27,878 bases of DNA, taken from Candidatus Aminicenantes bacterium UBA647 (GTDB lineage Bacteria > Acidobacteriota > Aminicenantia > UBA2199). Below the pieces are notes generated by a model, which saw nothing but the letters and a program-made list of their open reading frames with translations, did no database searches and was not told the origin of the DNA. The stretch spans positions 1 to 27,878 of the forward strand of contig DBOL01000010.1 in the NCBI GenBank assembly GCA_002299555.1. Direction: 5' to 3'. Position numbers and translations under genes: made by a program. This document shows, one piece after another, positions 15,733 through 23,498 of the stretch; position 1 is the first letter of the stretch, and each line of letters opens with the position of its first letter.

Positions 15733-16623
15733 ATGATGAAAACATTGATGGAAAGGCTCCGGAGTAGGGAAATACTTATCTCAGATGGTGCTATAGGATC
15801 AATACTTCTCAGTAGAGGACTTCCAAAGGCCCAATGCCCTGAGTCATACAATATATCTCATACCGATGTGTTAACGGATATCGCAAAGGAGTATCTTGAA
15901 GCAGGAGCAGAAATAATTCAAACAAATACTTTCGGTGCATCACCATTAAAATTAAAAGATTATTCTCTTGATGAAAAAACTGATTCTATAAACAGGAGTG
16001 CCGTTCAGGCTGTCAGAAACGCTGTTGATGATAAAGCATATATCTCCGGATCTTGCGGACCCTCAGGTAAGATGCTTAAACCCTATGGAGATATTGAGCC
16101 TGAAGAGATGTATGAAAGCTTCCACAGGCAGATCACTTCATTAATCTCAGCGGGAGTTGATATTATTTGTATTGAGACAATGACAGATATCAATGAAGCA
16201 CTCTCCGCAATAAAAGCTGCTAAAAGTATATCCTCTACCATCCCTGTAATGGCAACTATGACATTTGATCCGACTCCGAGGGGCTTTTTCACGATCATGG
16301 GGACTGACATTCCTACTGCAGTAAAAATGCTCTCTGATTCCGGTGCAGATGTGATCGGATCCAATTGTGGCAATGGGATAGAGAATATGATAAAGATTGC
16401 TGCAGACATTAAAGCTGAAACTGAGATCCCGGTAATAATTCAATCTAATGCAGGACTACCGGAATTAAAAGATGAAAAAATAATATATTCAGAAACACCT
16501 GAATTCATGGCTGAGAAAGCTGTTGAGCTTGCCGAACTTGATGTTTCTATTATAGGCGGATGCTGTGGTACAACACCCGCTCATATTAAAGCTATCAGAA
16601 ACAAGATAGATTCATTGACCTGA
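15733..16623 (+). CDS. Homocysteine S-methyltransferase (MetH HCY-domain-like)
   Basis: A 296-residue zinc-dependent homocysteine methyltransferase, equal to the first module of MetH. The N-terminus has LISDGAIGSILLSRG and EIIQTNTFGA. Zinc ligands are Cys212 (GSNCGNG) and Cys277/Cys278 (GGCCGTTP), all present. There is no folate-binding module and no B12 module in the same chain; the B12 module is the separate gene directly upstream. The natural reading is transfer of the methyl group from the corrinoid protein to homocysteine, making methionine. It starts immediately after the upstream stop (TAAATG; a second ATG follows at 15736) without a clear Shine-Dalgarno. It ends ten bases from the convergent saccharopine-dehydrogenase-family gene. 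Confidence 0.92.
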   Translation: MMKTLMERLRSREILISDGAIGSILLSRGLPKAQCPESYNISHTDVLTDIAKEYLEAGAEIIQTNTFGASPLKLKDYSLDEKTDSINRSAVQAVRNAVDDKAYISGSCGPSGKMLKPYGDIEPEEMYESFHRQITSLISAGVDIICIETMTDINEALSAIKAAKSISSTIPVMATMTFDPTPRGFFTIMGTDIPTAVKMLSDSGADVIGSNCGNGIENMIKIAADIKAETEIPVIIQSNAGLPELKDEKIIYSETPEFMAEKAVELAELDVSIIGGCCGTTPAHIKAIRNKIDSLT

Positions 16624-16633
16624 TCACTATTAT

Positions 16634-17770
16634 CTAAATAAACTCTTTAGTTTCCAGATATTCGATCCCTCTTTCCCGTAACCTGTTTAAAACATATTCC
16701 GTACACCCTTTTTCTCTGCCGATAAATTCCGGAGGAGAGATACCTACCCTGTTGAAGAGACCGTCTACAAGAAGACGGGCAGTTATGGTAGCTGTGTAAC
16801 CGGTAGTTCTTGCCATCGAATGTGTCATTGTTGCAGTATCAAATTTATCAAAAAGATCGTATGTATACCTTACTTTTTTTCCGGAACTTTCACCTTCTAT
16901 AATCACTCGCATCACAGTAATATCCCTATCATTGTCATCAAACTTCCATTGTGGGATCAACACTTCAGCACTCATTTCAAGAGGAGATATTTTACACCCA
17001 TTGATGTCCAGTTTTTCAGGATCCAGAAAACCCATCTCCTTTAAAGCCATTATCTTGTCTATGTGTCCCGGATACCTTAGGGTTTTCTCCTTCATATTTT
17101 TCCCATTGATCGTATAAGCAAGAGATCTGAGCCCGTCACTATTAAATGCTTCTAAAGTTCCGACTCGGGGAAATTCTATATATTCAGGCTCAGTCAGCGG
17201 CTCTTTAATTACGATCTTACCATTCTCAACTATCCTTGCCGGGCGTGTATATTCTTCTATCACATCTATTGGGGAGAAAGGCGCTTTATATTGAAACGGG
17301 TAAGTCCTTTCGACAGGAAGACCACCAACATAGATCAGAACATTATCCATTTGATCAAGTTTACCCTCAACATTCCCAATGAGCATATTACTCATTCCCG
17401 GTGCTACACCACAATCAACTATTGCTTTAACACCATTTTTCTTTGCAAGTTCATCAAGTAAAAATGGATCTTCAGGGAAGAAAGCAATGTCAACTACATC
17501 TTTTTTCTCTTCAATAATTGTTTTTAAAGTTTCAAATCCCATAAAACCCGGAACTGCATTTATAACCATATCCTGATCTTTTATCAGGTCTCTTATATTA
17601 TTTTTAACTGAAAGGTCCGAGACCTTTGTCTTGATACCGAGTCCTCTATCAATTGAACTAAATTTATCCTTATCAATATCCACAAGTGTAACACTGAAAT
17701 TTTTATCTATGGTAAGATCTATGGCCATCGGAAGTCCAACAAGACCTCCCCCTAATACTATTATTTTCAT
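16634..17770 (-). CDS. Saccharopine dehydrogenase-family oxidoreductase
   Basis: A 378-residue NAD(P)-dependent enzyme. It opens with a Rossmann glycine motif (VLGGGLVGLPMA, residues 5-16) and VTLVDIDKDK, whose acidic residue suggests NAD. VINAVPGFMG, VVDIAFFPEDP and VDCGVAPGMSNML are typical of saccharopine dehydrogenase and lysine 6-dehydrogenase relatives. The central catalytic/substrate domain covers ~125-340. The family acts on lysine, saccharopine or carboxynorspermidine-type imines; the length fits lysine 6-dehydrogenase or saccharopine dehydrogenase equally well. An AAGGAG site precedes the ATG. A TTGAAA-N17-TAAAAT promoter lies 150 bases upstream, giving an unusually long leader with inverted repeats. 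No other lysine gene is adjacent. Confidence 0.85.
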   Translation of the reverse strand: MKIIVLGGGLVGLPMAIDLTIDKNFSVTLVDIDKDKFSSIDRGLGIKTKVSDLSVKNNIRDLIKDQDMVINAVPGFMGFETLKTIIEEKKDVVDIAFFPEDPFLLDELAKKNGVKAIVDCGVAPGMSNMLIGNVEGKLDQMDNVLIYVGGLPVERTYPFQYKAPFSPIDVIEEYTRPARIVENGKIVIKEPLTEPEYIEFPRVGTLEAFNSDGLRSLAYTINGKNMKEKTLRYPGHIDKIMALKEMGFLDPEKLDINGCKISPLEMSAEVLIPQWKFDDNDRDITVMRVIIEGESSGKKVRYTYDLFDKFDTATMTHSMARTTGYTATITARLLVDGLFNRVGISPPEFIGREKGCTEYVLNRLRERGIEYLETKEFI

Positions 17771-17858
17771 TTATTTCTCCTTTTGTTTTTTTTATAATTG
17801 AAAATCGTGAAGGATATAGTATTAAAGACCGTTAAACCTGTTCAGGTAAGTTATCATC

Positions 17859-17899
17859 GGCAGATATATGGATGAGAATCCGCATAAATGAGATCTGCC
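17859..17899. repeat. Inverted repeat in the leader of the saccharopine dehydrogenase-family gene
   Basis: GGCAGAT (17859-17865) and ATCTGCC (17893-17899) are perfect 7-bp arms. Nested between them GGAT-GAGA-ATCC (17870-17881) forms a second stem, whose loop is a GNRA tetraloop if the plus strand is transcribed. Nearby, ACCTG-TT-CAGGT (17836-17847) is a small palindrome. I match none of this to a known riboswitch. Confidence 0.55.
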
Positions 17900-17920
17900 T
17901 GGTAGAAACATCATGAAAAT

Positions 17921-17949
17921 ATTTTACCAGAACAATGGAATACTTTCAA
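17921..17949 (-). promoter_or_regulatory. Putative promoter of the saccharopine dehydrogenase-family gene
   Basis: Minus strand TTGAAA (17944-17949), a 17-base spacer and TAAAAT (17921-17926). It lies about 150 bases from the ATG, so the transcript would carry a leader of about 144 bases spanning the inverted repeat at 17859-17899. Confidence 0.45.
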
Positions 17950-17965
17950 TTATTGTGATTCGAAT

Positions 17966-18010
17966 CCAGGACCTGTCCCTACTGTCTCCTGTTACCTGTT
18001 ACCTGACTTC
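17966..18010. repeat. CTGT/TACCTG-type low-complexity intergenic repeat
   Basis: A run built from short direct repeats (CCTGTTACCTGTTACCTG, 17988-18005, preceded by CTGTCTCCTG). The same CTGTCTCCTG word recurs at 22239-22248 in the intergenic block after the DUF1684 gene. It is non-coding and follows the ferritin stop codon on the minus strand. Confidence 0.5.
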
Positions 18011-18015
18011 TTTTT

Positions 18016-18537
18016 TTATTCTACACCTGATTCAGCAGATGCTTCTGCTGTTGCCATCTTAGACAGCTCCTGGTCAATAAAGAACAGGCCGTTCTTTGCA
18101 TCCCCGATTATCTCAAACTTATCCAGAATCCCTTTGAAAAGTGCTTCTTCCTCATGTTGTTCTGCAATGTACCATTGCAGGAAATTAAATGTGAAGAAAT
18201 CTTTCTCTTCGAAAGCTACTCCGGCTATCTCATTAATTTTCTTAGTGACATAACACTCATGATCATATATCTCTATGAACATTGCCTTTACAGATTGAAA
18301 CTCGGACTTAGGTGATTTGATCTCTCCTACTATTGCCATCCCGTCCGAGTCATTTATATAATCAAATATTTTACTCATGTGCATCATCTCTTCCTCCGCA
18401 TGATGCCTGAGAAATTTAGCTCCACCGGGAAGGCCTTTACTATCACACCAGGAACTCATTTGAAGATATATATTCGATGAATAAAATTCAAGATTCACCT
18501 GATCATTAAGCATTTTTAACATTTTTTTACTCAACAT
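18016..18537 (-). CDS. ftnA: Bacterial non-haem ferritin
   Basis: A 173-residue four-helix-bundle iron-storage protein that oxidises Fe(II) and stores it in a 24-subunit shell in the cytoplasm. Ferroxidase residues are visible: Glu17 (NLEFYSS), Glu50 and His53 (HHAEEEMMHM), plus Glu/Gln residues of helices C and D (YDHECYVTKKINE and FLQWYIAEQHEEEALF). WYIAEQHEEE is a ferritin rather than bacterioferritin signature, and no haem-binding Met is expected. Length is standard. The ATG has AAGGAG seven bases upstream and its own promoter, so it is monocistronic. It protects an anaerobe against iron and peroxide stress. Confidence 0.95.
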   Translation of the reverse strand: MLSKKMLKMLNDQVNLEFYSSNIYLQMSSWCDSKGLPGGAKFLRHHAEEEMMHMSKIFDYINDSDGMAIVGEIKSPKSEFQSVKAMFIEIYDHECYVTKKINEIAGVAFEEKDFFTFNFLQWYIAEQHEEEALFKGILDKFEIIGDAKNGLFFIDQELSKMATAEASAESGVE

Positions 18538-18570
18538 AATTCTCTCCTTAAAATAGTTTTATATAAATAT

Positions 18571-18599
18571 ATTCTAGTTCATGAATCAGTGTTTTTCAA
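18571..18599 (-). promoter_or_regulatory. Sigma-70 promoter of the ferritin gene
   Basis: Minus strand TTGAAA (18594-18599), a 17-base spacer and TAGAAT (18571-18576). The start near 18564 gives a leader of about 27 bases with AAGGAG. No clear Fur-type palindrome is seen. Confidence 0.6.
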
Positions 18600-18616
18600 T
18601 AAAATTTTTATCTGAA

Positions 18617-21007
18617 TTATTTAAGTAACTTAACCTCAGTATCAACATTGAAGAATTTATAGTCAAGGTATCTGTATGTAACTCTGCTCTTTTCCCATGT
18701 GTTTATCCTCATTACCCTTTTAAGGAAATCTCCTCCATGATATAACTCCCGGATCCTTACTCTGGTAGGGAATCTGATCCCATCCTTCTTAAGCCCGAAA
18801 TTAATGACACATTTAACATCAAGTATGCTGCCCAGATCTGAAGCCAGTTTCATTAAGGAAGTAAAACCTCCAATCGAAACCGGATTCACTTCGATCTTCA
18901 GGATCGAGTTATCGGAGGTATCGATCCATATTTTCCCGTAAATAGAATCTACCTGATTCAGTTTTCTTGGAAAAACTTCAATTAAAACAGTATCTGCTCC
19001 ATCAACTTTGTCATTTTTCACATACCTGAATTTATATCTGCTCTGATTCATAATCCCAAGAATTGAAATTGGTGCCAATACTATTTTTTTTGACAAAAAA
19101 GATTCAGCACTCAGTGTCACATAATTCCCTGAATTTTTTCTCTTCTTTCCTTTGATCTGTTTTCTCTGCTCGGTAATTTTACCTTTGTCAAAAATCAGCT
19201 GGTAATCATATATATATTTATGCCTTAATTTGCTGATTCTACTATTTCTCGGCGGGCTTCCCGGGTCTCTGGACCTCACCATCACTCCTGTTTTGGGATT
19301 ATAGGTTTCTCTTTTGTTTGTAAAAGCTCTCCTGATGACTTTCAAATCCTCCAGAATATCTTCTACACAAATGAAATGAAAAGCTGCATTTTCAAGTTTT
19401 CTGCAATAATCAGCAGCACCCAGTAAAGTTTTCCTGAGTTTGCTTTTCTGCAATTCCGGAATTTTCTTGATTTTCCTGTCAAATTTTTTATTCATATTGG
19501 TCAGCTTCTTCATTAATCTTTCACTGAAATTAATTATTCCCTCCACAAATGCAATATTATTTTTTTCATCTATCAGGACGAGTTTTTTTGTTTCCCTGTT
19601 CTCTCCCGTTATTTTAATATTCACAATATTCCCGGGTACAAGTTTTTTCTCCATTTTTATAGAATCCACAGAGCCATCTTCAGAAACAGTATTAATAATG
19701 AACAGGTCAATATATTCCCTCTTATGATCTCCGGGAAGTTCCAGTTTTATCTCAGTATGGTCTTTTTGGTGTGATCTTGAAATGATATTAAAACCTCTGA
19801 CAGCAACCGGTGGTTTAAACAGAGAATTTCTCGAGAGAAGGCTCAATGCAAGAACTTCCTTTTCAATCCTTTTCATTTGTGAGTAGTTCTTTCTCTTCTC
19901 AAGTGTCTTTAAAGAATGTATATTTATACCTTTCCTCTTAGCCCGGATCTTGATCTCCCCTTTCCCGCCATCGGGAATGCCTGTATCAGAAAATGCTATC
20001 TCGTAATAGGCTCTGTTCATTTTTTCGAACCTTTCAGATAGATCCTTCTTGTTCCCCCTTAAATATCTACCTCCTGATTCTGAGGCAATATATTTTAATG
20101 AATCCGGACCTGCCTGCATTCCGGAAAATCCCCCACCGGTTTGAGTATTAATATCACCACTCTCAAATCCATTGGGATTTATTACAAAAATTACCGATCC
20201 GCTTCGCCCCATATAATCAGCAGATTTTTTTAGATTCCTGAAATATTGCTCTTCACTGTGTTTTGATGATTTTCTTGACCAGAATGACAAACCCTCTGAA
20301 AAGAAGTATATGAATTTATTATCAGTTATCTGATTTAATGAATAGTATAATGATTCGAAGGAAAAATAGAAGCTCTTGTTAGTATTCCTCAGGCTTGATG
20401 TTATCTCTTCTGAAAGAAATGCCATACCTCCGGCACCATATTTTGACCCCCTCTTTCCCGTAGCTTGAGCACCGGATATAGCAGTTACAGAAGGCTCAAT
20501 ACTTCTTGCCCTCTCATTAATTGAAACTTCCTTTTCAATTATCGCATTTAAGATCTCTTTATCAGTTTCAGGTCCTGCTTTATATTGTAATCCGGCATAC
20601 GGGTCAACGATCATAATAACAAAACTTGTTGAATCCGAACCCTTCTCAATGAGGTCTTTAGCAATTGCTTTTGATCTCCTGAGATTTTCAATTGCAGTAA
20701 ATGCAACATCAAATATAAGAAATGCGATCTTCCTCTTCAATTGCCTTTTTATAACCTTGGTTTTTATTTCTTTTTCTTTCTCAACATTGAAATCTCTCTT
20801 ATAAATAGTGAAATTATCTATTTTCCTATTATTGATGAATATTTCTAAATCATCTTTTGTTAGATCAAGAACAGAGTTATCATTCTTATCAATTGCAAAT
20901 ACCGGAAGTATCCACCAGTCAACCTTTATATTCTCTACCAGTATTTTTTCTGGAATCACTGCAGAGGAAAAAACTAAAAATATAATTAAAGAAATAATTG
21001 TCTTCAT
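18617..21007 (-). CDS. Large secreted VWFA-related domain protein
   Basis: A protein of 796 residues. I start it at the ATG at 21007 because it then begins with a signal peptide (MKTIISLIIFLVFSSAVIPE); an ATG twelve codons upstream would bury it and has no ribosome site. The N-terminal part (~25-350) resembles the VWFA-related domain family common in Acidobacteria: a short beta domain (LTKDDLEIFINNRKIDNF), then IAFLIFDVAFTAIENLRRSKAIAKDLI, FIYFFSEGLSFW and GGRYLRGNKKDLSERFEKM. The metal-site DxSxS motif is not intact (DVAFT). A Gly-rich insert lies near 180-200. The C-terminal third contains IYGKIWIDTSDNSILKIEVNP, like periplasmic lipoprotein-carrier folds. The role is unknown, probably cell-envelope. 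It is divergent from the DUF1684 gene. Confidence 0.8.
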   Translation of the reverse strand: MKTIISLIIFLVFSSAVIPEKILVENIKVDWWILPVFAIDKNDNSVLDLTKDDLEIFINNRKIDNFTIYKRDFNVEKEKEIKTKVIKRQLKRKIAFLIFDVAFTAIENLRRSKAIAKDLIEKGSDSTSFVIMIVDPYAGLQYKAGPETDKEILNAIIEKEVSINERARSIEPSVTAISGAQATGKRGSKYGAGGMAFLSEEITSSLRNTNKSFYFSFESLYYSLNQITDNKFIYFFSEGLSFWSRKSSKHSEEQYFRNLKKSADYMGRSGSVIFVINPNGFESGDINTQTGGGFSGMQAGPDSLKYIASESGGRYLRGNKKDLSERFEKMNRAYYEIAFSDTGIPDGGKGEIKIRAKRKGINIHSLKTLEKRKNYSQMKRIEKEVLALSLLSRNSLFKPPVAVRGFNIISRSHQKDHTEIKLELPGDHKREYIDLFIINTVSEDGSVDSIKMEKKLVPGNIVNIKITGENRETKKLVLIDEKNNIAFVEGIINFSERLMKKLTNMNKKFDRKIKKIPELQKSKLRKTLLGAADYCRKLENAAFHFICVEDILEDLKVIRRAFTNKRETYNPKTGVMVRSRDPGSPPRNSRISKLRHKYIYDYQLIFDKGKITEQRKQIKGKKRKNSGNYVTLSAESFLSKKIVLAPISILGIMNQSRYKFRYVKNDKVDGADTVLIEVFPRKLNQVDSIYGKIWIDTSDNSILKIEVNPVSIGGFTSLMKLASDLGSILDVKCVINFGLKKDGIRFPTRVRIRELYHGGDFLKRVMRINTWEKSRVTYRYLDYKFFNVDTEVKLLK

Positions 21008-21149
21008 TTTACCCGCCCTGAAAAATTTTATTTGAGAACACATGATGTATCAGCATAATCAATACCAATATTTTTTGTTCGATCTGTCATACTTTCAAGA
21101 CACTTAATAATAAAATCTATAGACATTTTTTAAATTCGTGTACTCTGAT

Positions 21150-21177
21150 TTGACAATTTCAGCTATTTAACTAAAAT
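21150..21177 (+). promoter_or_regulatory. Promoter of the DUF1684 gene
   Basis: A perfect TTGACA (21150-21155), a 16-base spacer and TAAAAT (21172-21177). The start near 21184 lies just before AAGGAG (21187-21191) and the ATG at 21197. The spacer is one base shorter than at the other promoters here. Confidence 0.62.
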
Positions 21178-21196
21178 AACCGATTAAGGAGCAAAA

Positions 21197-22087
21197 ATGA
21201 AACCCTCAATACTTTTATCTTTCATTACTATCTTAATTCTCTTATCAGGAATAGCAATTGGTGATGTTACAAAAACAGAATTTGATCTGAAAAGATGGGA
21301 GGATTCGATATTGAAGGAGAGATCTGAGAAAGATGAATATTTTAAAAACTCCCCGGTCTCTCCAATGGCAGGACTGTTAAGAGAAACGATCGATGGTAGT
21401 GATAAATTGTATGTTTTTATGGATGGCGAAAAGATTAAGATGACTATAAAGCCTGTTACAACTCCCATGCTGACAATTTTTAAAATTGGCTCTGATTGGA
21501 TCAGCAAAGATAATAAAGGGAAAGAAACAATAAGAAATAGATCGGGTGAAAAGTTTAATATAGATAGATTTACATTCAAATACTACAAATCTGAAAATTC
21601 ATTTACCCTGGTCATATTTGATCCGGAAAGAAAAATGATAACCCATTTCAAACATCTCCTTTATTATAAACCAGATCAAAAATTCAGAGTTAAAGCAAAA
21701 CTTGAGAAATATAAAGTGACAAAAAAAAGGGTAATTAAAACGAGCAGGAATACCGAAAAAACATTGATCGAATATGGTAAACTCCTTTTTAATATTGAGG
21801 GTAAGGACCTTTCACTAACCGTATTCAAATTTACTTCCGACAAAAACCATCCTAATTACAAATATATTTTCTTACCCTTTTTCGATAAAACAAATCTAAT
21901 CGATACATATGAGGCTGGAAGATTTCTGGAAGTGATCGAAGATGAAAAGGGAGGGATAATCATTGATTTTAATAAATGCTACAATCCATTATGCAATTAT
22001 GCAGATGTTTACAATTGCACTCTCCCCCCGTTTGAGAACGAACTTGACATCAAAATAGAGGCAGGTGAAAAAACCTATCCGCATTAA
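21197..22087 (+). CDS. Exported DUF1684-family protein
   Basis: A 296-residue protein with an N-terminal signal peptide (~1-22) and no further membrane segment. The C-terminal signature NPLCNYADVYNCTLPPFEN followed by LDIKIEAGEKTY is diagnostic of DUF1684 (PF07920), a family with no settled function. The preceding part (W.DSILKERSEKDEYFKNSPVSPM at ~35-57) is also typical: a charged helix ending before a conserved Ser-Pro. The central half is beta-rich and basic. Cysteines in the NPLC...NC motif could pair in the periplasm. A good AAGGAG site precedes the ATG, and the gene has its own promoter, divergent from the VWFA-related gene. It appears to be monocistronic. Confidence 0.85.
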   Translation: MKPSILLSFITILILLSGIAIGDVTKTEFDLKRWEDSILKERSEKDEYFKNSPVSPMAGLLRETIDGSDKLYVFMDGEKIKMTIKPVTTPMLTIFKIGSDWISKDNKGKETIRNRSGEKFNIDRFTFKYYKSENSFTLVIFDPERKMITHFKHLLYYKPDQKFRVKAKLEKYKVTKKRVIKTSRNTEKTLIEYGKLLFNIEGKDLSLTVFKFTSDKNHPNYKYIFLPFFDKTNLIDTYEAGRFLEVIEDEKGGIIIDFNKCYNPLCNYADVYNCTLPPFENELDIKIEAGEKTYPH

Positions 22088-22100
22088 CACTAATAGTACT

Positions 22101-22318
22101 GGCTTTCAGCTATCAGCCACCAGCATTCAGCTTCAAACACTTAATTTAGAAGCTATAATCCAAAAGTAAGAAGCCAGACAAGAATAAATTTTCAATGTTA
22201 AGGCAAATTTGTTTTCTAAATTGAAAGTACTTCTGGCTCCTGTCTCCTGAATCTCTACATCACTTTTTCCTTTTGCCTTTTTCCTTGATCTTAGCTGCAG
22301 GCTGAATGCTGATGGCTG
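22101..22318. repeat. Nested inverted-repeat block in the intergenic region
   Basis: The 235-base gap after the DUF1684 gene is a nested imperfect palindrome. The outer arms 22114-22131 and 22301-22318 match in 17 of 18 positions. The next pair, 22169-22178 and 22232-22241, match in 9 of 10. The innermost, 22188-22196 and 22220-22228, match in 8 of 9. The words (TTCAGCTATCAGCCACCAGCATTCAGC style) are low-complexity and non-coding. The right arm is followed by six Ts. Confidence 0.65.
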
Positions 22319-22322
22319 TTTT

Positions 22323-22895
22323 TTAAACCATCCCCGAAAATCCCATGAAAGCAAGGGATAAAAGCCCGGCTGTTATCAGGGCTATCGGGGCTCCCTTCAT
22401 TGCTTCAGGGACATCAAGCAGATCAAGCTTTTCTCTGATCCCGGCAAAAACAATTAATGCGATGGCAAAGCCTATTGCAGTTGCAATTGCAAATACAACA
22501 CTTTCTGTCAGTCCGAAGTCCTTTTTGATAACGAGAATTGCTACTCCCATGATCGCACAATTTGTTGTGATCAAAGGAAGAAATACGCCAAGTGCCTGAT
22601 AAAGAGGAGGACTCACTTTTTTCATTATCAACTCGACCATCTGGACCAGAGCAGCAATAACCAATATGAATGTGACCGTTCTCATGAATTCAATATGAAG
22701 GGGATCAAGGATCAGTGTTTGAGCAAGATACGTTACTATTGTTGCCAGTGTCATTACGAACATAACGGCAGCACTCATTCCTGTTGCAGTTGAGATCTTT
22801 GTAGAAACACCAAGGAAAGGACATATCCCGAGGAATTGAACCAGTACTATATTATTAACAAAAATTGCTCCGATTATTATTATCAAATATTCCAT
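22323..22895 (-). CDS. rnfA: Rnf complex membrane subunit RnfA
   Basis: A 190-residue integral membrane protein with six hydrophobic segments, homologous to NqrE. It is one half of the RnfA/RnfE pair that forms the ion channel and carries a buried iron-sulfur centre between the subunits. The hallmark NNIVLVQFLGICPFLGVSTK (residues 14-33) includes the cysteine Cys25, and PLITTNCAIMGVAI (~107-120) holds the second, Cys113. It is the last gene of the operon, 9 bases after rnfE, with TAGGAG before the ATG. Its stop is followed on its own strand by the nested repeat block. It is a confident assignment. Confidence 0.96.
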   Translation of the reverse strand: MEYLIIIIGAIFVNNIVLVQFLGICPFLGVSTKISTATGMSAAVMFVMTLATIVTYLAQTLILDPLHIEFMRTVTFILVIAALVQMVELIMKKVSPPLYQALGVFLPLITTNCAIMGVAILVIKKDFGLTESVVFAIATAIGFAIALIVFAGIREKLDLLDVPEAMKGAPIALITAGLLSLAFMGFSGMV

Positions 22896-22904
22896 TATTT
22901 ACTC

Positions 22905-23498
22905 CTATCCCTTCTTCATTGAAAGTTTGTTAATTGCTGCCGTTAGTATACCGAGTGATATAAATGCTCCGGGAGGCAATATGAAAAGTAACATTGTTGA
23001 TGCCTCTTCAGCTACAAATCTAACACCGAATATTGATCCGAATCCAAGTATCTCTCTTACGGATCCCAGAAGAGTAAGTGCGAAAGCAAAACCGAGTCCC
23101 ATAACAACACCATCCAGTATTGATGCCCCTACTCCATTCTTCGATGCGAATGCTTCTGCCCTTCCAAGAATGATACAATTTACAACGATCAGTGGAATAA
23201 ATAGTCCGAGCTGATCATTCAGATCAGGAAGATATGCAGCCATTGTAAGTTCAATAATAGTTACAAAACTGGCAATAACAACGATAAATACAGGGATCCT
23301 GACCTTTTCGGGAATAAGATTCTTGATCATTGAAATAACAGCGTTGGATCCGATAAGAACCGCAGTAGTTGCAAGCCCCATTCCAAGCCCGTTAACTGCA
23401 GTTCCGGTAACACCCAGGGTGGGACACATTCCCAACAGGAGTACAAAAACCGGATTTTCCTTTATAAAACCTTTGTAAAATTCTTTCCCGATCTTCAT
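22905..23498 (-). CDS. rnfE: Rnf complex membrane subunit RnfE
   Basis: A 197-residue paralogue of RnfA with six membrane segments, related to NqrD. The N-terminal signature GKEFYKGFIKENPVFVLLLG leads to LGMCPTLGVTGTAVNGLGMG, with the iron-sulfur cysteine Cys25 in the first helix. LFIPLIVVNCIILGRAEAFA (~98-117) carries the second. It overlaps rnfG by 4 bases (ATGA), with AAAGGAGG upstream, and is followed by rnfA. RnfA and RnfE insert in opposite orientations in the membrane in studied complexes. The assignment over other NqrD-like proteins rests on the complete operon around it. Confidence 0.96.
   Translation of the reverse strand: MKIGKEFYKGFIKENPVFVLLLGMCPTLGVTGTAVNGLGMGLATTAVLIGSNAVISMIKNLIPEKVRIPVFIVVIASFVTIIELTMAAYLPDLNDQLGLFIPLIVVNCIILGRAEAFASKNGVGASILDGVVMGLGFAFALTLLGSVREILGFGSIFGVRFVAEEASTMLLFILPPGAFISLGILTAAINKLSMKKG

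Noticed and set aside
17958..17972. Fragment of a tRNA 3' end (ATTCGAATCC resembles a T loop)
   Set aside because: The flanks cannot pair as a T stem or acceptor stem, and the core is a simple palindrome.
22133..22354. 73-residue minus-strand frame between rnfA and the DUF1684 gene
   Set aside because: It overlaps rnfA and reads through the nested repeat block; no ribosome site and no family resemblance.
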